From positions 558,001 to 622,000 of the forward strand of contig JACKDW010000003.1 in the NCBI GenBank assembly GCA_020633295.1: a stretch of 64,000 bases of DNA, given 5' to 3'. Each line of letters starts with the position of its first letter. The first letter of the stretch is position 1. This stretch comes from Myxococcales bacterium (GTDB lineage: Bacteria > Myxococcota_A > Polyangia > Nannocystales > Nannocystaceae). This document shows, piece after piece, positions 16,783 to 27,717 of this stretch. The notes under the pieces are model-generated. The model did no database searches and had not been told where the DNA came from. It was given only the letters and a program-made list of their open reading frames with translations. A program made the translations under genes and the position numbers.

Positions 16783-19700
16783 TCACGGCGCGCCGGCGTC
16801 GCCGCGCTGAAGGATGCGCCGCGCGCACTGCCGGACGCCCCAGTGACCTGATTCGCGCAGCCGCTCGGCGTGGGCGCGGGCGCTCGCGGGGCCCGCGTCG
16901 CGTCCTCGAGCACGTCGAGCGCGAAGCGGTCCGGCGTGCCGCCCAGCGTCGCCTCGATCATCGCGCCGTGACCCTCGGGATCGAGCCGCGCGAACACCCA
17001 GTGGTTGGCTCCGCACGCGCCGAGCACGAATTTTCCGGGGACCTCGGCGCGGAGCTGCTGCTCGAGGAACACCCGGGCCGCGCGGGCGCGGTCGGGCGTC
17101 TGGCGCAGCCACGCGCCGAAGCCCGCGGCGTCCCGCGCGGCGAGCTCGCGGAAGATCGCCCACAGCGTCGCGTCGGCGACGCGAGCGCGCGCGCGTAGGA
17201 CCGGCGCGAGCAGCTCGTAGTCGTGGGAGCCCAGCGCGCAGAACATGGCCTCAAGGGCAGGGTCGGCGTGGGCCGGCGGGTAGCCGAGCGCGCGCGAGAG
17301 CTGCTCGGCGAGCGCGCGCTCGCCCCAGCGCGCCAGCACGCCCATGGCCTCGTAGCCCGCGCGAGGATCTGTGGCCCCGAGCGCGCCGTAGACGAGCGCG
17401 CGGTCGCGCTGGGGATCCCCGTGGCGCGCGAGGAAGCGGGCGAAGCCCGGCGGGGGGTTGAGGCCGTGACAGTCGGGGTGGGCGCGCGCGTGCGCGAGCA
17501 GCCGCGGGTCATCAAACGCCAGCAGCGCGCGCTGCAGCGCCGAGACCAGCGCCTTGACCCGGGCGGGATCCTCGAGGCACGCGAGCGTGGGCGCGACGTG
17601 ATCGAAGGACGGCGCGCCCGTCATCGCGCGCAGCAGCTCGACGAAGCGCGGCGAGTCGACGGGCAGCTCGGCGAGCCGCGCGGCGATCAGCGGGGCGGCG
17701 CGCAGGCCCTCGGCGCCGCGGAGCAGCGCGCGGGTCGTGGCCCACAGCACCTCGGCGCCGCCGCGACGGAGCAGCTCCGCGAGCGGGGCGACGCGCGCTT
17801 CGAAGGGCAGCAGCTCGAGCAGCTCGATCGCGCTGCTGGCCACGCGCGGCCCGACGCGCGACGGGTCGAGCAGCGGCGCGAGCTCGCCGGGAGCCGGCGC
17901 GTGCCCGGCGATGCGCAGCAGCTGCAGCGCTTCGAACACGATGTCGGGGTTGCTGTGCGCGAGGCGTGGGCGCGCGCGCGCGGCGAAGCGCGCGGCGTCG
18001 GGGTGATCGTGCAGCCAGTGGAGCGTGCCGAGCGCGATCGCGGGGGCGTCGTCGAGCAGCGCGTCGAGCAGCGCGTCGAAGCGCGCGCGCGGCAGCGCGT
18101 CGTCGAGGAAGTACAGCCCGTACTTCGACTGCACGATCTCGCTGCGCACCGACGTCGCGCCCTCGTCGAGCCAGCGCAGCAGGTGTCGCTGCGGCGCGGG
18201 CGACCACGGGTTGCAGCCGTACAGGTGGATGAGGTTGTCGCGCTCGCCCGGCGGGCGCTGATCGAGCGCGGCGACCATCGCCTCGAGCGTGACGCCGAGG
18301 CGCGCGGGGTCGCGGCGGTACAGCGTGTTGGCGACGCGCCCGCGCAGCTCCGGGGTGTCGCGGAGCCGGCGCTCGAGCAGCGCTACCAGCTCGGGCGTGA
18401 GCGCGCGCTCGAGCTCCGCCTGCTCGAGCAGCTCGAGCCGCCGCAGCGCCTGCTGCAGCGCGCTCACGCCCCGCGCGTCGAGCAGCGCGCGCAGCTCCGG
18501 CGCGCGCGGCTCTCCAACGCGGCGTTCATGACCTGGCACCGCAGACAGGTGCGCGACGCGGCAGCGGGCGCGCAGCCTGGCTGCAGCGCGCCGCGCTCGC
18601 GCTCGGCGTACGCGAGCGCGGCGCCGTAGGCGTCCCCGGCTCGTAGGAGGCGAGCGCCTCGCGGAGCTCGCCCGCGATCACGGCCGGCGGCCTCGGGTCG
18701 AGCCTCGTCCGGGAGCGGCGCGATCATCCCGCTGGGCTGGAAGCCGATGCGCGCCTCGCCCAGCCGTCGCCACGGCAGGCACACGCGCTCGCCGCCCGCG
18801 ACGCCGATCAGCGGCGGAAGCGGGACCGGGTGTCGGCGGTAGTCGAGCACCGCGAACGCGAACAGGCTGCCCGCGCGCGCGCCGACGGCCCGCGCGGCGC
18901 GTCGTGCCAGCTGGGCGCGAGGATCGCGGCGACCGCGAGCGCGTCGTCGTCGGCGTCCCCCTCGGTCTTTCCAGTCTCGGTCTCCCCGGTCTCCTCGTCA
19001 TAGGGTCGATCGAGCAGCTCGGCGAGCGCGCGCGCGAGCACCTCGGCGGTCTCGTCGACGGCGACCACGCGCGACCACGACCAGCCGAAGTGACGCGCGA
19101 GGCTCCGCAGGCGCGAGAGCGTCGCGACGACGTCGAAGTTCGAGCACAGGTAGGTCGAGTACCAGGGGATGTGCAGGCCGTCGTCGTGACCTGTCCCCAG
19201 GAGCAGTGAGCCGAATTCGCCGAGCACGCGCTCGCGCATCGAGGTCGGGCGCAGCCCGGGCAGCTCGTCTGGGAGCGCCTCGCCGGCGCGCGCGGCGAGG
19301 CCCGCGCGCGCGCCACCAGGCGCGCGCGCCTCGCTGTCGCCGACCGCGAGCTGGGCCTGGGCCGTGAGCCCGGCGGCTCGGCGTCGTCCGGTGACGCGCG
19401 CGCGCCTCGTGCAGCGCGCGCTCGAGCTCGGCGAAGCGACGGGTGTTGCGCAGCACGAGCGCGAGCTCGATCCACGGGCGCGGGCTCGCGGGAAGCGCTC
19501 GGTGAGCTCGCGCAGCGCGGCTCGGCCTCCACGAAGCGCCCTGTCTCCGCGTGCAGGCAGGCGCGTTCGAAGCGCAGCGCGGCGTCCTCGGGGAAGCGCG
19601 CGACCGCGTCGTCGAGCGCGCGGGCCCCCTCGATCACCTTGCCGCGGGCCTGCAGCGCGCGCGCGAGCGGGAGGTACACGGCGCGCGCGTCGGGGTCGAG

Positions 19701-19814
19701 CGCGCGGCTGCGCTCGAGCAGCGCCTCGGCGCGCGCGAGCTCCTCGGCTCGCAGCGCGGCGGCGCCCTCCTCGAGCAGCTGCGCGGCCTTGCGCCGCTGA
19801 AACGCGCCCTCCAC
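16783..19814 (-). pseudogene. TPR/HEAT-repeat protein gene broken by about eight frameshifts
   Basis: Coding signal is continuous but hops between frames. TPR-like start MEGAFQRRKAAQLLEEG at 19814; shifts near 19525, 19495, 19385, 18880, 18700, 18640, 18505 and 16900; then a long HEAT-like region (851-codon frame from 18539) and a final RESGHWGVRQCARRIL with stop at 16783. Rejoined it would encode about 1000 residues: N-terminal TPRs, a middle domain (GFQPSGMIAPLPDEA) and C-terminal HEAT repeats. Indels without internal stop mutations suggest either very recent decay or local sequencing error. Neighbouring genes are intact. Confidence 0.6.
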
Positions 19815-19883
19815 CGCTGCATGGTGCGGCGACCGGCGACGCGGCGCAACGTCGACGCGTGCTCGCGCGGCCGCGCGCGCGGA

Positions 19884-21449
19884 TCAGAAGTTCGCGTTGT
19901 CGGCGGTGATCAGCGCGTTGATCACGTCGCGCGCGGTGTCGCCGGCGTCCGGGCCGAGCGAGACGGACTCCTCGTAGTTGTCGTTGTAGCCCATGTTCCA
20001 CTCGGCGCTCGGCACGAAGTAGCCGAGCGCGTCGCCGGTGTTGCCGAGCAGCAGGCGGTGCGGCGTCTTCATGACCTCCTTGATCGACAGCCCGTTGTAG
20101 GTCAGCGACTCGCCGGGGAAGCCGACGCCCTGCAGCTGCGTGCCGAGGCGGAAGTACGTGGCCTGCGTCGTGACGTAGTTCTCGAACAGCCCCATCATCT
20201 CGAAGTCGTAGAGCGCGAGCCCGAGGTTGGCGGCCGCCTGGAACAGCAGGTTGTCGACCTTCTGCTCCCACGCGCTGGCGGTGAACACGAGCACGGGGTC
20301 GACGGGCTCGGTCTGCTCGAGCGCGAGCATCGACGAGCTCGCCAGCAGCTCGCCGTAGGCCTGCGCTTTCTCGAAGTCGTCGGCGTACTCGCCGGGCGGC
20401 GACTTCGGCGACGCGTCACCGAGGACGCCGTTGAAGAACAGCACCGGCGCGTCCAGCTCGAGCTCGAGCGCGTCGACGGTGTAGCCGCAGAAGTCGCGAG
20501 AGATCAGCTTGTTGTCCTCGCCGAGGATCACCGGGTGCGCCGCGTAGGCGACCAAGGTCCCGAGCCGCGCCTGGCCCTCGTCGAAGGCGTCGAGCACCAC
20601 GATGTCCTTGTCCGTGTCGGGGTGACCGCGGCGGTTGTTGTTGTTGTCGACGGTCGCCGTCCCGACCTCGAGGGTCGCCGTGACGCGCCCGTCCCAGGCG
20701 GCCGTCATCGACGCCGCCACCTTGTCGATCAGCATGTCCTTGTAGCTGTCGGGCACGCCGCCCCACAGCCCCATGAGGTCCGGCGCCGAGTGGCTGTGCG
20801 TCGCGCCGATCAGCACCTGGTCTTCGGACAAGCCGGTGGCGGCCGCGACGTCCTCCCGGATCGCGCGCGAGATCTGGTTGCCCATGCCCGGGAGGTCCAT
20901 GATCGCGAGGATGAGGCCGTCGCCGGCCTCGATCGCGAAGGAGCGCACGTAGATCGCGTCGTGCACGCCCTGGGCTGGCCCGCGGGTGTACGGCGCCCCG
21001 TAGGCGCCCATGTAGAAGCCGGGGCCGAGCTGCTGCTCGGTCGGGCTGATGTCGGTGACGTCGACGCCGACCATGAAGCCGTCGACGCCGCCGGTGGTCT
21101 CGGTGTCGGTGGTGTCGGTCGTCGTCGCGTCGGTGGTGTCGGTCGTCGTCGCGTCGGTGGTGTCGGTCGTCGTCGCGGGCTCGCCCGTGCTCCCGTCCGT
21201 GCTCGGGTCGCCGGTCGAGCCGGTCGCGCTCTCGGACTCGGAGCCGCCGCTGTCCGTCGCGCCCTGCGTCGAGCCCGAACCCGAGGCCGGGTCGGTGCTC
21301 TCGCCGCTCTCGCCGTCGCTGTCGGACTCGCTCGCGCCGTCGCTGGCGCTCGCGGTGGTGCCGTCGTCGCCGCAGGCGCCCGCGGTCATCAGCAGCGCGA
21401 GCGCGGAGGTGGGGGCTGCGAGGTTCCAGAGGGAGCGAATCAGAGACAT
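19884..21449 (-). CDS. Neutral ceramidase-like lipoprotein
   Basis: A 521-residue protein; ATG 21449 follows AAAGGA. Lipobox AGAC near residue 26, then a linker of Ser/Asp/Glu/Thr including 24-bp tandem repeats (TTDATTTD units). The catalytic region from about 125 has FMVGVDVTDISPTEQQLGPGFYMGAYG, a GATHSHSAPDLMG zinc-binding motif and a YAAHPVILGEDN His. This is the pattern of the neutral/alkaline non-lysosomal ceramidase N-terminal domain. The usual C-terminal immunoglobulin-like domain appears to be missing. It would hydrolyse ceramide or another N-acyl amide on the cell surface. It is divergent from tyrA. Confidence 0.85.
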   Translation of the reverse strand: MSLIRSLWNLAAPTSALALLMTAGACGDDGTTASASDGASESDSDGESGESTDPASGSGSTQGATDSGGSESESATGSTGDPSTDGSTGEPATTTDTTDATTTDTTDATTTDTTDTETTGGVDGFMVGVDVTDISPTEQQLGPGFYMGAYGAPYTRGPAQGVHDAIYVRSFAIEAGDGLILAIMDLPGMGNQISRAIREDVAAATGLSEDQVLIGATHSHSAPDLMGLWGGVPDSYKDMLIDKVAASMTAAWDGRVTATLEVGTATVDNNNNRRGHPDTDKDIVVLDAFDEGQARLGTLVAYAAHPVILGEDNKLISRDFCGYTVDALELELDAPVLFFNGVLGDASPKSPPGEYADDFEKAQAYGELLASSSMLALEQTEPVDPVLVFTASAWEQKVDNLLFQAAANLGLALYDFEMMGLFENYVTTQATYFRLGTQLQGVGFPGESLTYNGLSIKEVMKTPHRLLLGNTGDALGYFVPSAEWNMGYNDNYEESVSLGPDAGDTARDVINALITADNANF

Positions 21450-21584
21450 GGCAATTCCTTTCACGGCGAACGGGGCGAACGGGGAGCACGCGCGCGTGCG
21501 ACTCGGCACTTCGACTCCGTTGTATCTGCACGGGGAGGAGTTCCTCAAGCGAGCGCGCGCGTCCCCCCGGGGTGATGGATGCGG

Positions 21585-21590
21585 TACAAC
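21585..21590 (+). promoter_or_regulatory. Candidate -10 box for leaderless tyrA mRNA
   Basis: TACAAC lies exactly 7 nt before the ATG at 21598, and no ribosome site is present. This fits transcription starting at the start codon. Confidence 0.5.
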
Positions 21591-21597
21591 GTCCCCC

Positions 21598-22659
21598 ATG
21601 CGCGCTCAGGTCACCGCGGTCATGGGATTCGGCCGCTTCGGGCGGGCGCTGTGTGAGCTTCTTGACGGGCGCGGCGGAGACGTTCGCGCCTGGGACCCGC
21701 ATTTGCCGGTCGACCCGCGCTTCGCCGTGGAGTCCCCGCGCGCGCTGGTCGACGGCGCGTCGACGCTGGTCCTCTGCGTGCCGATCGCCGCCACGCGCGC
21801 CGCGATCACGGGGATCCTCCCGCGTGTGCTCGAGGCGAAGGGAGAACCTCTCGTGCTCGACGTCGGCAGCGTCAAGCTGCAGCCCGCGGCCGTCATGGAC
21901 GAGCTGCTCGGCGACGCGCTGCCGTGGATCGCCTCGCACCCGCTGTTCGGACCCTCGAGCCTCGCGCGCGGCGAGCCGCTGCGCGTGGTCCTGTGCCCCA
22001 ACCCCCGCCGGCCCGACGCGCTCGCGCGCGCCCGCAGCTTCTACGAGGCGCTCGACTGCGCGGTCGTCGAGCAGACCGCGGACGAGCACGACCGCGCCAT
22101 GGCGCAGACGCACGCGCTCGCGTTCTTCATCGCCAAGGGGCTCATCGACATCGGCGCCGGTGAAGACCTGGCGTTTGTGCCACCTTCCTTCCACGCGGTC
22201 GCCAGCGCGGTCGAGTCGGTGCGCGAGGACGCGGGTCACCTGTTCCGCGCCATTCAGCACGACAACCCGCACGCCGCGAGCTCGCGCCGCGCGCTGCTCG
22301 ACGCGCTGCAGAACGTCGACGATCACCTCGCGCAGGCGCTCGAGGCGCCCGGCGTCGTTGACCCCGCCCTCGAGATCCCCGAGCTCAGCGCGGCCGCGCC
22401 CGAGCTGCTCGAGACCCGCGACCGCATCGACGCGCTCGACCGCGAGCTCGTCGAGCTGCTCGCGCGGCGCGTGCAGCTCTCGCGCCGGGCCGGGCTCGTC
22501 AAGGCGGCGCGCGGCCTCGTCGTCCGCGACCCCGCGCGCGAGCGCGCGCTGCTGGAGTCACGCGCGGACTGGGCGCGCGCGCGCGGGCTCGACGGCGCGG
22601 CCGCGCGCGAGCTCTTCGAGCTGATCCTCCGACAGTCGCGGGGCGTGCAGCGACGATGA
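21598..22659 (+). CDS. tyrA: Prephenate dehydrogenase - chorismate mutase fusion
   Basis: A 353-residue bifunctional enzyme of tyrosine synthesis. Residues 1-250: Rossmann dinucleotide site VMGFGRFGRALCELL, then the LVLCVPIAATR, DVGSVK and HPLFGPSS motifs of prephenate dehydrogenase, with the THALAFFIAKGL helix. Residues 265-350: an AroQ-type chorismate mutase, LLETRDRIDALDRELVELLARRVQLS, with Arg, Lys and Arg residues lining the pocket. The mutase is C-terminal, the reverse of the enterobacterial T-protein order. The dehydrogenase part is short. Start ATG 21598 has a -10 box 7 nt upstream. The gene is followed 45 bp later by a NADAR gene on the same strand. Confidence 0.9.
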   Translation: MRAQVTAVMGFGRFGRALCELLDGRGGDVRAWDPHLPVDPRFAVESPRALVDGASTLVLCVPIAATRAAITGILPRVLEAKGEPLVLDVGSVKLQPAAVMDELLGDALPWIASHPLFGPSSLARGEPLRVVLCPNPRRPDALARARSFYEALDCAVVEQTADEHDRAMAQTHALAFFIAKGLIDIGAGEDLAFVPPSFHAVASAVESVREDAGHLFRAIQHDNPHAASSRRALLDALQNVDDHLAQALEAPGVVDPALEIPELSAAAPELLETRDRIDALDRELVELLARRVQLSRRAGLVKAARGLVVRDPARERALLESRADWARARGLDGAAARELFELILRQSRGVQRR

Positions 22660-22704
22660 TCGCGTGATCTGGTCCGGATCACGCGGACCCGAGAGACTCG
22701 ACGG

Positions 22705-23277
22705 GTGGAACCATCGCCCGAGCTGTACACGGAGTCCGCGGTCTTCATGTTTCACTCGCGCTCCCGCGACGCGCCGCCCGGACGCGGCGCGGGGGAGCGG
22801 CTCGAGCCGCCGCTCGGCCCGGACGACTTTCGCGAGCTCGCGGCAATCGCCGACTGGCGCCGCCTGCTCTCGAACTTCGCCGAGTCGCCCTTCACGCTCG
22901 ACGGGCTGCGCTGGCTCTCGGTCGAGCACTGCTTTCAAGCTCACAAATTTCGGACGGTCGCGCCGAGCTACTTCCGCAGCTTCGCGCTCGACTCGGGCAG
23001 CGAGCTGTCGCGCACGCTCGGCGCCGCGGTCAAGCGCGCGGGCGGACGTCGCGGGCACCCGCTCGACGGCGCCGCCCGGGCGCGCTGGGAGCAGGAGAAG
23101 CACGCGCTGCAGGAGCGCGCGCTCGCGGAGAAGTACTCGCAGAGCGCGACGCACCGCGCGGCGCTGCTGGCGACCGGCCGCGCGAAGCTGACGCACAAGC
23201 CGGCGCGCTCGCCCCAGACGATCATCGAGCGCGGGCTGATGCGCGTGCGACAGCGGCTGCAGCGCGGGCGCGCGTGA
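22705..23277 (+). CDS. NADAR family (YbiA-like) N-glycosidase
   Basis: A 190-residue protein with the complete NADAR signature: LLSNFAESPFTLDGLRWLSVEHCFQAHKF near residues 55-85, then ALAEKYSQSATHRAALLATGRAKLTHK. Family members cleave N-glycosidic bonds in ADP-ribose or riboflavin-pathway intermediates; the conserved Glu in SVEH is the likely acid. A basic C-terminal tail (RVRQRLQRGRA) is unusual. The first codon is taken as GTG 22705; ATG 22747 is an alternative. It lies 45 bp downstream of tyrA on the same strand, so it may be cotranscribed, although no functional link is obvious. Confidence 0.85.
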   Translation: MEPSPELYTESAVFMFHSRSRDAPPGRGAGERLEPPLGPDDFRELAAIADWRRLLSNFAESPFTLDGLRWLSVEHCFQAHKFRTVAPSYFRSFALDSGSELSRTLGAAVKRAGGRRGHPLDGAARARWEQEKHALQERALAEKYSQSATHRAALLATGRAKLTHKPARSPQTIIERGLMRVRQRLQRGRA

Positions 23278-23320
23278 GCGGCCGGGGCAGGCGTCGCTCG
23301 GCGCTCGCGGCCGACACGAG

Positions 23321-24895
<1,575 letters not shown>

Positions 24896-25075
24896 GCGGC
24901 CTCGTAGCACGGGGGCGCGGCGTCGGCGAGCGACGCCGCGCGTCGGCGACGCGCCGTGAGTTTGCTGTCTGTTGAGTCACCTCGCGTGGTCGCGCGTAGC
25001 CGGCGACGGTCGGCGGCGCGCAAGATCCGCGACGCGCCCGTGGAACTTCTCGCGGCGACGCGCGTCTAGGGATGT

Positions 25076-25981
25076 GTGAGGGCGAGACGGCGCGCGCTGG
25101 TGATCGGGACAGGTTCGGCCGTGACCGCGCTGCTCCTCGCTTCCTTCGGGTGGAGCGGCGACGCGCGCACCGAGGCGGCGCGCGGGCCCGAATTCGCGGC
25201 GCCTCGCCTGGAGTCAGGCGCCTCCGAGGACGCGCGCGCCGCCCTCGCGGACAACACGGACGAGGAGCGAGCCGCCGCCGATGCGGTTGAGGACGTCGAC
25301 GAGGACGCCAGCGACGAGCGAGAAGACGCTGGAGAAGACGCTGGAGAAGACGAGGCCGCAGAAGACGTCGACGCGGAGCCGGCGACGCGCGCCGCGGGCA
25401 AGATCCTCGCGCTCAAGGACAAGATCTACGAGAACCTCCGCGAGACCCGCTATCAGCACCGCACCTACGTGCGGCGCCGACAGGGCGTCTACCGCTGGGA
25501 CTGCTCGGCCATGGTCGCGTGGTTTCTCCAGCGCGTCGCGCCCGTCGCTCACGCCGCCGTCGATCGCCCCAGGCCCGTCGCGCGCGACTACTATCGCGTG
25601 ATCAAGCGCTCCTCGACGCGGCGCTGGCGAGATGGTTGGCGTCGCCTCGAGCACATCGAGGACGCGCGGCCGGGCGACCTGTTCGCGTGGATCCGGCCGC
25701 CCGACTTCCCCAGCCGCAACACCGGGCACGTCGGCTTCGTCCTCGAGCCCGCGCGACGCTACCCGGCGCTGCCCAACGCCTACACCGTGCGCATCCTCGA
25801 CGCGACCTCGTTGCCGCACGGCGACGATACGCGGGCGCGCGACGGTGAAGGCGGCATCGGCGAGGGCACGCTGCTGTTCCTCACCGACGGCGAGGGCCGC
25901 GGGACCGCCTACGGGTGGTTCGGCGCCGACAGCCGCGGCGTGATCGCCACGGACATCGTGTTCGGTCGCGTGCGTCGCTGA
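25076..25981 (+). CDS. Exported NlpC/P60-like cysteine peptidase
   Basis: A 301-residue protein. N-terminal basic residues and a hydrophobic helix (residues 8-25) form a signal anchor. A strongly acidic linker with EDAGEDAGEDE repeats spans about 60-100. The catalytic domain has YRWDCSAMVAWFL (Cys143) and NTGHVGFVL (His218), then RARDGEGGIGEG. Cys-x-x-x-W and His-Val-Gly-Phe are the NlpC/P60 peptidoglycan hydrolase pattern. It probably acts on the cell wall in the periplasm. GTG 25076 is chosen as the only start before the signal. It is a single gene. Confidence 0.75.
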   Translation: MRARRRALVIGTGSAVTALLLASFGWSGDARTEAARGPEFAAPRLESGASEDARAALADNTDEERAAADAVEDVDEDASDEREDAGEDAGEDEAAEDVDAEPATRAAGKILALKDKIYENLRETRYQHRTYVRRRQGVYRWDCSAMVAWFLQRVAPVAHAAVDRPRPVARDYYRVIKRSSTRRWRDGWRRLEHIEDARPGDLFAWIRPPDFPSRNTGHVGFVLEPARRYPALPNAYTVRILDATSLPHGDDTRARDGEGGIGEGTLLFLTDGEGRGTAYGWFGADSRGVIATDIVFGRVRR

Positions 25982-26211
25982 GCGTCGACGAGCGCGCGTG
26001 TCGACGAGCGCGCGCCTGACATACGAGTGCCCGGGTCAACGGGGCGGGGAGGATGTCCGCCGGCGTCGACCCGGGCGCGCGCGTGCAACCAAACGGCAGC
26101 GTAGCAGGCCGTCGCAGCGCCGCCACGCGCGCCCAAGCGGCACATTTTTCGGTCGAGGTCGGCGGGGGCGAGAGACCTGAGGTGTGGGGTCCAGACCCCG
26201 CAAGAGCGCAG

Positions 26212-26217
26212 TAGTAT
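26212..26217 (+). promoter_or_regulatory. Candidate -10 box for leaderless truncated-haemoglobin mRNA
   Basis: TAGTAT lies exactly 6 nt before ATG 26224. No ribosome site is present. Confidence 0.5.
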
Positions 26218-26223
26218 GCGGCG

Positions 26224-26670
26224 ATGACGAACACGGGCGCGACCCCCTACGAGCAGCTGGGTGGTGATGACGCGGTGCGTCGGCTCGTCGACGCGTTCTA
26301 CGACCACATGGATCAGGACCCCGAGTACGCGCTGATCCGCGACCTCCACCCGCCGACGCTCGCCGGCTCGCGCGAGAAGCTCTACCTGTTCCTCTCGGGC
26401 TGGCTCGGGGGCCCGCCGCTGTACATCCAGCGACACGGGCACCCGCGGCTGCGCGCGCGTCACCTGCCGTTCTCGATCGGCGCGCGCGAGCGCGACCAGT
26501 GGCTCGCGTGCATGACCCGCGCGCTCGACGACGTCGGCGTCGAGGGCGAGCTGCGGGCGCTGCTCGACGGTCAGTTCATGAAGGTCGCCGACTTCATGCG
26601 CAACCGCGAGGAGCACGCCTCTCCCGAGGCGCGCGCGAGCTGGCTGTCGCGCCTGCTGACGCGGCGCTAG
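26224..26670 (+). CDS. glbO: Group II truncated haemoglobin
   Basis: A 148-residue haem protein that binds O2 and NO. It shows TPYEQLGGDDAVRRLVDAFYDHM at the start, the SGWLGGPPLYIQRHGHPRLRARHLPF block with the proximal His, and ARERDQWLACMTRALDD, the TrpG8-containing helix of the group II family. All expected residues are present and the length is usual. The short C-terminal extension is basic. The gene stands alone between an NlpC/P60 gene and a convergent MYXO-CTERM gene. Likely role: oxygen or nitric-oxide chemistry in the cytoplasm. Confidence 0.94.
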   Translation: MTNTGATPYEQLGGDDAVRRLVDAFYDHMDQDPEYALIRDLHPPTLAGSREKLYLFLSGWLGGPPLYIQRHGHPRLRARHLPFSIGARERDQWLACMTRALDDVGVEGELRALLDGQFMKVADFMRNREEHASPEARASWLSRLLTRR

Positions 26671-26755
26671 CCGGCCGGGGTGCTCGTCGCGCGCGACGCC
26701 GCCGAGGGTCGACGCGAGGAGTCGGTCGCGGCATCGAAGCTGTCCGATGCGCCGG

Positions 26756-27634
26756 CTAATCTCGCCGTCGCCGTCGCGTCAGCAGCAGCCCCAGCGCGAG
26801 CAGGAGCCCGCGCGGATCCGGAGCCCGCGCCTCGCAGCCGCAGCCCTCGCGTACGTCTCGCAGCAGGCGCGCGCCCGCGGGATCCTCCGGGCTGATGGCG
26901 AGCGTCTCGCCCCAGCCCGAGACGTTGCCCGCGAGGTCGAGCGCGGCGAAGCGAAACGGCTGCGTCGCGGTCCCCGAGGCGCCTGGCCAGTTGAACAGGC
27001 TGCACGGGGAGAAGCCGAGCGCCGTGACGTTGGAGCCGGCGTGATCGAGGCCCGCCGCGGTCCAGGCCTCGAGGTCGAGGACCGCGTCGAGCTCGCGATC
27101 GACGAGGAGCACCGCGCCGTCCGTCTCGACGTTGATCCGCCGGCGGTACCAGTACTCCCCGTAGTCGTTCTCGACGCCCCCCTCGCCGCGCCCGAGCGTC
27201 ACGCGCGGCGCGCTCGGGGGCGTGACGTCGGGCGGGCCCGTGACCGTGAAGCGCGGCGGCTCGTCGCCTGGGAGCTCGAGCCCCGACGCGCAGCTCCACT
27301 CGAAGGTGTAGGTGGCGCCGACGGCCAGCGGCGCGCGCGGGAGCGCGACCGCGAGCCCGCGGTTGAGGATTTTCAAGTCGACCTCGACCTTCGCGCCGTC
27401 GGACGCGCGCAGCGTCGGCGGTCGCTCGAGGCAGGCGCCGCGCGTCAGCTCCTCGGTCGAGCCGAGCTGACTCATGATCCAGATCTTGGTGTTGCTCGGC
27501 ACGACCCGCGTCTCGGCGTTGGGGACCACGTCGGCGTAGGAGACGCAGCGCAGCGCGAGCGCGCGGGCGCTCGGGACCCAGACGAGCAGACCCGCGAGCA
27601 GCGCGATCGACGTCGTGATGGGGGAGCGCGCCAT
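26756..27634 (-). CDS. Secreted protein with MYXO-CTERM-like anchor
   Basis: A 292-residue protein. Signal peptide from ATG 27634 (MARSPITTSIALLAGLLVW, AxA-like site near residue 26). The body is beta-rich with Cys pairs and a fibronectin-like DVTPPSAPRVTLGRG stretch. The C-terminus has EGCGCEAR, a hydrophobic helix LLLALGLLL and TRRRRRD. The Gly-Cys, helix and Arg-cluster tripartite tail is the sorting signal processed in myxobacteria. The protein is therefore probably anchored at the outer surface. No enzymatic motif is seen. An earlier in-frame start would put 11 polar residues before the signal and is disfavoured. Confidence 0.72.
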   Translation of the reverse strand: MARSPITTSIALLAGLLVWVPSARALALRCVSYADVVPNAETRVVPSNTKIWIMSQLGSTEELTRGACLERPPTLRASDGAKVEVDLKILNRGLAVALPRAPLAVGATYTFEWSCASGLELPGDEPPRFTVTGPPDVTPPSAPRVTLGRGEGGVENDYGEYWYRRRINVETDGAVLLVDRELDAVLDLEAWTAAGLDHAGSNVTALGFSPCSLFNWPGASGTATQPFRFAALDLAGNVSGWGETLAISPEDPAGARLLRDVREGCGCEARAPDPRGLLLALGLLLTRRRRRD

Positions 27635-27717
27635 CGACACCGAGTGTAGCCTCCGCCGCGGCGTCACGATGACCGTGTTTGCCGGTGACCGCGGGCGCGT
27701 GGCAGGATGCCGCCTCG

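Noticed and set aside
16783..19814. Programmed ribosomal frameshifting in the TPR/HEAT gene
   Set aside because: Eight shifts in both directions without slippery heptamers are not compatible with programmed recoding.
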